From contig UQRU01000061.1 of assembly GCA_900543475.1 (NCBI GenBank), positions 1 to 11,239 of the forward strand: 11,239 bases of DNA, in the 5' to 3' direction. Below the pieces are notes generated by a model. The model saw nothing but the letters and a program-made list of their open reading frames with translations. It was not told the origin of the DNA and ran no database searches. The translations under genes and the position numbers were made by a program. Shown here piece after piece: positions 6,859 through 11,239 of this stretch (the stretch's first letter is position 1; each line of letters opens with the position of its first letter). This stretch comes from an uncultured Eubacteriales bacterium. GTDB lineage: Bacteria; Bacillota; Clostridia; Christensenellales; CAG-138.

Positions 6859-8121
6859 ATGCAATTTGTAGATAAGGCGAAAATCGCCATTAAAGCCGGC
6901 GATGGAGGAGATGGCTGCGCCAGCTTTCATCGAGAAAAATATGTAGCCCGGGGCGGCCCGGATGGGGGAGACGGGGGCCGGGGCGGCAACGTGGTATTTT
7001 ATGCGGACCCCAATATGAGCACCCTGTTGGATTTTAAATTCATGCGCCACTATCGGGCGGAACGGGGCGAAAACGGCCGGGCCAAGCTATCCCGGGGTAA
7101 AAATGGGGAAGACCTGATCATCCGGGTGCCTGTTGGCACCCTGGTGCGGGATGTGGAGAGCGGCCGGATCGTTGCGGATATGCATGCGGCAGGCAAGAGC
7201 CGCATCGTACTCCATGGCGGCCGGGGCGGCAAGGGCAACGCCCGGTTTGCCACCCCCACCCGGCAAAGCCCCCGCTTTGCCCAGCCGGGGCAAAAGACCC
7301 TGGAGCATGAGGTGGAGCTGGAGCTGTTGACCATTGCGGACGTGGGGCTGCTGGGGTTGCCAAACGTGGGGAAGAGCACCATTTTATCCGTGCTCACCAG
7401 CGCCCGACCCAAGATCGCCAACTACCATTTCACCACCCTGACCCCCAATCTAGGGGTGGTGCAGCGGTATGACCATAGCTTTGTGCTGGCGGATATCCCG
7501 GGGCTGATCGAGGGGGCGGCGGAGGGCGCCGGCTTGGGCCACGACTTCCTGCGGCATGTGGAGCGCACCAGGATGCTGATCCATGTATTGGATATCTCCG
7601 GCTGCGAGGGCCGGGACCCCCTGGAGGATTACCGACAGATCAACCAGGAGCTTGCCCGCTATAGCCAGCGCTTGGCGGAATTACCCCAATTGGTGGCTGC
7701 CAACAAGATGGATATCACAGGGGCAGAAGAAAACCTGGAACGGCTGCGTAAAGCATTGCCGGACGCGGCCATTTTCCCAGTATCTGCGGCTACGGCCCAA
7801 GGCTTTGGCCCCCTGCTGGACGCGGCGATAAAAACCCTTGCGGATCTTCCCAAAACGTTGGAGTTCCAGGAGGAGGATATGGTGGAGGGCCGCCGATATG
7901 ATCCTGGCTTCCAGGTGGAAATGGACGGGGACGTGTTCGTGGTGACCGGGGGCAGCGTGGAGTATTTGCTGGATACCACCTACGCAGACGATGAGGAATC
8001 CATGCGGCGCTTCCAGCAATTCCTGGTGAAGGAAGGCATTGTAGCCGCCCTGAAGGAAAAGGGCGCTGGGGAAAACAGCACCATCCGCATGGGCGAATGG
8101 GAATTTGATTTCATCGAATAG
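6859..8121 (+). CDS. obgE: Obg-family GTPase (50S subunit assembly)
   Basis: ObgE/CgtA is an essential GTPase that binds late 50S intermediates and responds to (p)ppGpp. The 420-residue product has the glycine-rich Obg fold (1–158; GDGGDGCASFHREKYVARGG and GGDGGRGGNVVF), the GTPase domain, and a C-terminal OCT domain (about 335–420) seen in many Firmicutes, ending EWEFDFIE. G-motifs are G166-LPNVGKST (G1), F191-TTLTPNLG (G2), D212-IPG (G3), N282-KMD (G4) and V308-SA (G5). All are intact. Translation starts three bases after nth, with the purine-rich GGAAGGAAAG formed by the end of nth acting as ribosome-binding site, so the two genes are likely coupled. It is followed by yhbY after 11 bases. 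The identification is secure. Confidence 0.97.
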   Translation: MQFVDKAKIAIKAGDGGDGCASFHREKYVARGGPDGGDGGRGGNVVFYADPNMSTLLDFKFMRHYRAERGENGRAKLSRGKNGEDLIIRVPVGTLVRDVESGRIVADMHAAGKSRIVLHGGRGGKGNARFATPTRQSPRFAQPGQKTLEHEVELELLTIADVGLLGLPNVGKSTILSVLTSARPKIANYHFTTLTPNLGVVQRYDHSFVLADIPGLIEGAAEGAGLGHDFLRHVERTRMLIHVLDISGCEGRDPLEDYRQINQELARYSQRLAELPQLVAANKMDITGAEENLERLRKALPDAAIFPVSAATAQGFGPLLDAAIKTLADLPKTLEFQEEDMVEGRRYDPGFQVEMDGDVFVVTGGSVEYLLDTTYADDEESMRRFQQFLVKEGIVAALKEKGAGENSTIRMGEWEFDFIE

Positions 8122-8132
8122 GAGAAAACCAT

Positions 8133-8417
8133 ATGACTGGCAAAGAGCGGGCCGCGCTAAGGCGCATGGCCAACACCATACAACCCATATTTCAGATCGG
8201 CAAAGGCGGCGTGGGAGAAGCCATGCTGGAACAGCTGGGCATGGCCCTGGACGCCCGGGAGCTGATCAAGATCACCGTGCTGGAAACTGCGGATGTGACC
8301 GCCCGGGAAGCCTGCGACATCCTTTGCCAGGCCCTGGGGGCGGAGCCGGTGCAATGCATCGGCAGGAAGGTGACCATTTATAGGCGCAACGAAAAGGAGT
8401 CCAAGATCCAGCTTTAG
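8133..8417 (+). CDS. yhbY: YhbY-type CRM-domain RNA-binding protein
   Basis: This is a 94-residue single-domain protein of the CRS1/YhbY (CRM) family, which associates with pre-50S ribosomal particles. The signature loop I22-GKGGV-G and the following helix are clear, as are the LKITVLE-like strand (here LIKITVLET, 44–52) and the C-terminal strand CIGRKVTIYRRN. Length is typical for the family (about 95–100). The ATG has GGAG 8 bases upstream, overlapping the obgE stop, so it is in the same operon. Its stop TAG (8415–8417) overlaps, on the opposite strand, the stop of the convergent membrane-protein gene. Confidence 0.92.
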   Translation: MTGKERAALRRMANTIQPIFQIGKGGVGEAMLEQLGMALDARELIKITVLETADVTAREACDILCQALGAEPVQCIGRKVTIYRRNEKESKIQL

Positions 8418-9253
8418 CTGGCGGCGGTGCTTTCCGCCTGGCCAACCACATAGGCCATGGCCCCAAAGGTGATGCACAGGGCGGCCATAAGCCGGTAATA
8501 GATGGGATAGGCAACAAAGAAGGAAGCGGCAAACAAGCCGGCCGCGCATAACAGATAGCGCCCTGTCCTGCCCTGGCTAAAGGGGCGGGAGAGGGCGTCT
8601 TTCCGCTTCTTTTTGCCTAGGGCCAGGCGGGCGAGAATGGCTTCATCGATCTCCTTATCCCCCGGGGCTAGGTCGGCCATATCTTGGGGAGTGAGAATAT
8701 CCCATAGGGATAGGAAGGTGACCTTTATGTCCTCGCATGCTTCGGCAAGGGTCATGGCCTCTTTGGAGATCGGCCCCTGATGGAACAGGATGATCCCTGG
8801 GGCCTGCCGCGTGCGGGCCACCGCCACAGCGGCCAGCACATCATCTGGCGTCACTGGCGTTATCCGATGCAAGGAAAAAACAGCCCCTGCTTCTCGAAAC
8901 GGTTGCGGATTGGCCCTGGCAAAGGCCCGAAGCCGGCTATGTTGCTCTTCCTGGGGCATGACCAACAGCCGCTTTTTTGTCAGTTCCAGGGCAATAGCCT
9001 TGCGTTCTTTCCGAATAAAGCGGTCTAAACGTATGCTTTTGATCAATTCCCCAGCGATGGTTGCAAAGGCCATTGCTACCAAGCTCATCAAGCCTGCCAT
9101 CACCATATTGGCAATGGTAACGGAAAAATGCAGGTAGCATAAAAGCAGCCCCATTAGCCGCAAGGATACGAAGTCCACAGCCCGGGCAAAAGCGCCCCGG
9201 CCGCCGTAAAGCCGCTGTTTGTAGTAATGCATCAGCGCCCGTTTGTTTCCCAT
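8414..9253 (-). CDS. Unrecognised four-helix membrane protein with a cytoplasmic central domain
   Basis: I do not recognise this 279-residue protein. It has a basic N-terminus, two adjacent hydrophobic helices (about 28–45 and 48–70), a hydrophilic middle domain (about 71–230) that is probably cytoplasmic, and two more helices (about 231–250 and 253–272). The middle starts very basic (RFIRKERKA, TKKRLL). Residues 137–190 form an alternating helix/strand pattern, DDVLAAVAVARTRQAPGIILF then ISKEAMTLAEACEDIKVTFLSLWDIL. This faintly resembles the last strand-helix-strand of Mrr-like restriction-endonuclease folds, but no D…ExK catalytic set is visible. A second basic patch (GKKKRKD, 213–219) precedes helix 3. 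AAGGAGG lies 6 bases before the ATG, so the start is good. It runs against the flanking ribosome-assembly genes and splits yhbY from nadD. Base composition looks like the neighbours, so recent transfer is not obvious. Confidence 0.85.
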   Translation of the reverse strand: MGNKRALMHYYKQRLYGGRGAFARAVDFVSLRLMGLLLCYLHFSVTIANMVMAGLMSLVAMAFATIAGELIKSIRLDRFIRKERKAIALELTKKRLLVMPQEEQHSRLRAFARANPQPFREAGAVFSLHRITPVTPDDVLAAVAVARTRQAPGIILFHQGPISKEAMTLAEACEDIKVTFLSLWDILTPQDMADLAPGDKEIDEAILARLALGKKKRKDALSRPFSQGRTGRYLLCAAGLFAASFFVAYPIYYRLMAALCITFGAMAYVVGQAESTAAS

Positions 9254-9279
9254 AGGATGCCTCCTTCATCGTGCCTGTT

Positions 9280-9400
9280 GATCGCCCTTGGATATGGCAA
9301 AGGGTATTTTTAAGTATTGGCAAATAATTGCAGGATATACGCGGGGGCGATCATGGTGTATAATGATGATAGAGGCGGTAGCCATAATATGGGATCGCCC
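9280..9400. repeat. Three copies of the octamer GATCGCCC in the divergent region
   Basis: GATCGCCC occurs on the plus strand at 9280–9287 and 9393–9400, and on the minus strand at 9345–9352. The last two form an 8-bp perfect inverted repeat 40 bases apart that brackets the TATAAT at 9359–9364. Three exact copies within about 120 bases of intergenic DNA could be operator half-sites controlling one or both divergent genes. This is a visible pattern with no known regulator attached. Confidence 0.4.
9359..9364 (+). promoter_or_regulatory. -10 box candidate for nadD–rsfS
   Basis: A consensus TATAAT lies 72 bases before the nadD start in the region divergent from the membrane-protein gene. No convincing -35 stands 16–18 bases upstream (TATACG at 17), so the promoter may need an activator or may be weak. 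Its position between the inverted GATCGCCC copies is suggestive. Confidence 0.4.
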
Positions 9401-9436
9401 GAGTAAGATTTTGGAAGGACAGGCATAGTTATATCC

Positions 9437-10579
9437 ATGCGTCTAGGCGTTTTGGGCGGCAGCTTCAACCCCATCCATTATGGCCATATAGAAATCGCCC
9501 AGGCTGCCATGGCAGAGGCAGGGTTGTCCCAGATCCTGCTGATGGTAGCGGCGGACCCGCCCCACAAGCAGGTGGCCGGCGGCGTCAAGCCTGAGATCCG
9601 TCTGGAGATGGCCCGGTTGGCAGAAGAAACGAATCCAGCCTTAAAAGCATGCGCCTTGGAGTTGAACCGGCAGGGAAAAAGTTATACGGTCGATACAGCC
9701 CAGGCATTGCATGGCTTATATCCGAATCGGGAGATCTGCTGGCTTATCGGCGGGGATATGCTGCTGACCTTGGAAGCTTGGCATGACCCCCAGCGGCTTT
9801 TAAAAAGCCTCCATTTCCTGGTAGCGGGGCGGCCCGATAGCCAGGGCGTCGAAGAAACAGCCCAAAGGCTTCGTGAACGATATGGTGCAAGGATCACCCT
9901 TTTGCAGGCCCAGGGGCCGGCGATATCCTCCTCCCAGATCCGTCAAAAGGTGATGGAGGGCCTGCCCATTGAGACGGATACCTGTAGCAGGGTGGTACAG
10001 TACATCTATGAGCAGGGGCTTTATTTGCCTCCGGAAGTGGGCCGCATCGTTGCCCAGCTTCGAAGGGAGCTGGACCCCAAACGGTTTCGCCATACCATGG
10101 GGGTGGCTAGAGCTGCCGCCCAGTTGGCCCAGGCCCATGGAGTGGATCCAGCCCAGGCAAGGCTTGCGGCCCTATTGCACGATTGCGCTAAAGGCAATAC
10201 CCAGGCCCTGGCGGAACAATACGGTGCCGATGTATCGGATATGGCGCCGCCCATCCGACATGCTCCGGTGGGCGCCCTCCATGCAAGGGCCGCCTATGGG
10301 GTGGAGGACCCAGCGGTTTTGCAAGCCATTGCCCGGCACACGGTGTGCGGGCCAAACATGACCGCCCTGGATAAGGTGATCTATCTGGCGGATAAGATAG
10401 AACCAGGACGTACCTACGGGAGCGTCGCCGGCATCCGAAAGGCTGCGGAACACAGCTTAGACGAAGGCATGCTGGCTTGTATCGACCAGACAGCCGCGTA
10501 TTTGGAAACGCAGGGGGAAACCCTGCATCCTGCCACTTTGGCTGCGCGGGATGAAATACAAAAATCATTAAGGGGGTAA
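9437..10579 (+). CDS. nadD: Fused nicotinate-nucleotide adenylyltransferase (NadD) and YqeK HD-domain Ap4A hydrolase
   Basis: One 380-residue frame carries two enzymes that are usually separate neighbours. Residues 1–195 are NadD, which makes deaminoNAD from nicotinate mononucleotide and ATP: GGSFNPIHYGH (7–17) is the nucleotide-binding motif, with PPHK (41–44), SYTVDT (82–87), IGGDMLL (104–110) and ISSSQIR (163–169). Residues about 200–380 match YqeK, a metal-dependent HD-domain hydrolase of diadenosine tetraphosphate: H219, H248-D249, H275, H301 and D319 in YLADKIEPGR supply the metal ligands. No stop or frameshift lies between the halves. The ATG at 9437 is the only usable start after an in-frame stop at 9404 and fits the NadD N-terminus. 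The nearest SD-like run (GGAAGG, 9413–9418) is 18 bases away, unusually far. rsfS follows after four bases. Function of both halves is confidently assigned by motif. Confidence 0.94.
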   Translation: MRLGVLGGSFNPIHYGHIEIAQAAMAEAGLSQILLMVAADPPHKQVAGGVKPEIRLEMARLAEETNPALKACALELNRQGKSYTVDTAQALHGLYPNREICWLIGGDMLLTLEAWHDPQRLLKSLHFLVAGRPDSQGVEETAQRLRERYGARITLLQAQGPAISSSQIRQKVMEGLPIETDTCSRVVQYIYEQGLYLPPEVGRIVAQLRRELDPKRFRHTMGVARAAAQLAQAHGVDPAQARLAALLHDCAKGNTQALAEQYGADVSDMAPPIRHAPVGALHARAAYGVEDPAVLQAIARHTVCGPNMTALDKVIYLADKIEPGRTYGSVAGIRKAAEHSLDEGMLACIDQTAAYLETQGETLHPATLAARDEIQKSLRG

Positions 10580-10583
10580 TCCA

Positions 10584-10949
10584 TTGGAGCAAGCAACAAA
10601 AGAATTGGTACTGTCTCTTTGTAAGGTCCTGGACGATAAAAAGGCGGTGGATATCAAGGCCCTGTATGTGGCGGATAAGACCATCGTAGCGGAATGGTTT
10701 GTGGTATGTTCTGGCCGCTCCAGCGTACAGGTCAAGACCCTGTGCGACGAGTTGGAGGATAAGGCGGCTAGCCTGGGGCTCGACCTCCTTCGCAAGGAGG
10801 GCTACAACGAGGGCCGGTGGATCGTGCTGGACTTCGGCCATATCCTGGTGCATATCTTCCATCCAGAAGAGCGGCAGTATTACCATTTAGAGCGGCTATG
10901 GGAGGATGGAGCCGGCATCGATTATTCCAAGGAATACGGCCAGTCATAG
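10584..10949 (+). CDS. rsfS: Ribosomal silencing factor RsfS (YbeB/Iojap family)
   Basis: RsfS binds uL14 on the 50S subunit and blocks joining with 30S when nutrients are scarce. The 121-residue product has the family core: LDDKKAVDIKALYVADKT near the N-terminus, VVCSGRSSVQVKTLCDEL, EGYNEGRWIVLDFGHILVHIFHPEERQYYHLERLW and a DG after it. Length is typical. The start is a TTG at 10584, supported by AAGGGGG about seven bases upstream inside the end of the nadD–yqeK frame. No closer ATG gives the family N-terminus. It is the last recognisable gene here; the leuS gene that often follows rsfS in Firmicutes does not begin within the next 290 bases. Confidence 0.94.
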   Translation: MEQATKELVLSLCKVLDDKKAVDIKALYVADKTIVAEWFVVCSGRSSVQVKTLCDELEDKAASLGLDLLRKEGYNEGRWIVLDFGHILVHIFHPEERQYYHLERLWEDGAGIDYSKEYGQS

Positions 10950-11063
10950 TCCGGCCATAACGATAGATCCTCCCAGGCAAATGACCCGAGCCAGTACACC
11001 TATGCCATCCCGGCGTCGGTAAAATCGTGCTGGTATTCTGGCTTGCCCTTTTTAGAGGAGCAA

Positions 11064-11092
11064 AGGCGCATGTCCCCATGGGACATGCGCCT
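11064..11092 (+). repeat. Near-perfect 29-base palindrome (hairpin) after rsfS
   Basis: Arms 11064–11076 and 11080–11092 are exact 13-bp complements around a CAT loop, centred on CCATGG. The stem is G/C-rich, and no U-run follows on the plus strand. It begins 115 bases beyond the rsfS stop. Possible roles are a 3'-end stabilising stem, a protein-binding palindrome, or the first half of a double-hairpin element with the next stem-loop. Confidence 0.7.
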
Positions 11093-11104
11093 CAGCTTGT
11101 CGAG

Positions 11105-11138
11105 AAACCCGGCTATGCATCAGGCATACGCCGGGTTT
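11105..11138 (+). terminator. Stem-loop with AAA/TTT ends after rsfS
   Basis: AAACCCGGC (11105–11113) pairs with GCCGGGTTT (11130–11138). The stem continues inside with TATGC/GCATA (11114–11118 and 11124–11128), one bulged C and a five-base loop. Only three U follow, so it is at best a moderate intrinsic terminator. A 12-base linker containing TTGTCGAG joins it to the upstream palindrome, mirroring the pair of hairpins at 36–104. Confidence 0.55.
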
Positions 11139-11188
11139 GGGTCATGTAGCGGCCAAAGGAGGAGAATATAGAGAGAGTCAAGGCTCTC

Positions 11189-11215
11189 CTGGCACAGCCA
11201 CCTGGCCAGTTTTTT
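11189..11215 (+). terminator. Weak intrinsic terminator
   Basis: CTGGC (11189–11193) and GCCAG (11205–11209) can pair across an 11-base loop and are followed directly by six T (11210–11215). The stem is short, but the U-run is the best in the 3' region, so this may be where the nadD–rsfS transcript finally ends. The rest of 10950–11239 shows no convincing coding region. Confidence 0.4.
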
Positions 11216-11239
11216 GAGATTCATGGCAGCAAATTTAAG

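Noticed and set aside
8414..9253. Reading the unknown membrane protein as an Mrr-type restriction enzyme or defence effector.
   Set aside because: Only a short strand–helix–strand pattern is suggestive; no PD-(D/E)xK catalytic residues are visible and there is no partner defence gene nearby.
10188..10886. 232-codon open frame on the minus strand opposite nadD–yqeK and rsfS.
   Set aside because: It crosses two well-identified genes in antisense, with no family motif and no SD of note.
11070..11171. A 33-codon frame with GAGGAG nine bases before its ATG, spanning both 3' hairpins.
   Set aside because: The sequence is dominated by inverted repeats, the peptide has no recognisable feature, and nothing follows that a leader peptide would regulate.

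Overview
The window is an 11.2-kb stretch of GC-rich bacterial chromosome carrying mostly core genes. It probably comes from a Firmicute of the class Clostridia. The evidence is gene content and order: an FHA–FtsW/RodA–class B PBP cassette, an obgE–yhbY … nadD/yqeK–rsfS ribosome-assembly neighbourhood, strong purine-rich Shine-Dalgarno (SD) sites and short-spaced operons. The exact family cannot be fixed from the sequence alone. I see no tRNA or rRNA gene, CRISPR array, transposase, phage gene or recognisable defence system.

Layout. 1–148: two tandem hairpins ending the leftward operon. 149–3436 (minus): a three-gene operon whose genes overlap by a few bases, an FHA-domain membrane protein, then an FtsW/RodA glycosyltransferase, then a class B transpeptidase, with an extended -10 promoter in front. 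3565–5991 (minus): a bifunctional class A PBP with its own start region. 5992–6195: a divergent control region with a good rightward promoter. 6196–8417 (plus): nth, obgE and yhbY, tightly packed. 8414–9253 (minus): an unrecognised four-helix membrane protein, convergent with yhbY and sharing overlapping stop codons with it. 9254–9436: a divergent intergenic region with three copies of an 8-base word. 9437–10949 (plus): a fused nadD–yqeK gene and rsfS. 10950–11239: no convincing gene, but two strong hairpins in tandem and a weak terminator.

How the genes work together. The leftward half encodes peptidoglycan polymerisation and cross-linking: a SEDS glycosyltransferase with its class B partner, and next to them a bifunctional class A enzyme. 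The FHA protein is probably a membrane-anchored scaffold, but its phosphothreonine-contact residues look altered. The rightward half combines base-excision repair (Nth), 50S subunit maturation and surveillance (ObgE, YhbY, RsfS), NAD synthesis (NadD) and dinucleoside polyphosphate hydrolysis (YqeK).

The points most worth a second look are the unknown membrane gene splitting the obg–nad cluster, the modular double-hairpin element at both ends of the window, the repeated octamer before nadD, the degenerate FHA site and an acidic insertion in the class B PBP. None of these by itself demonstrates a new system.
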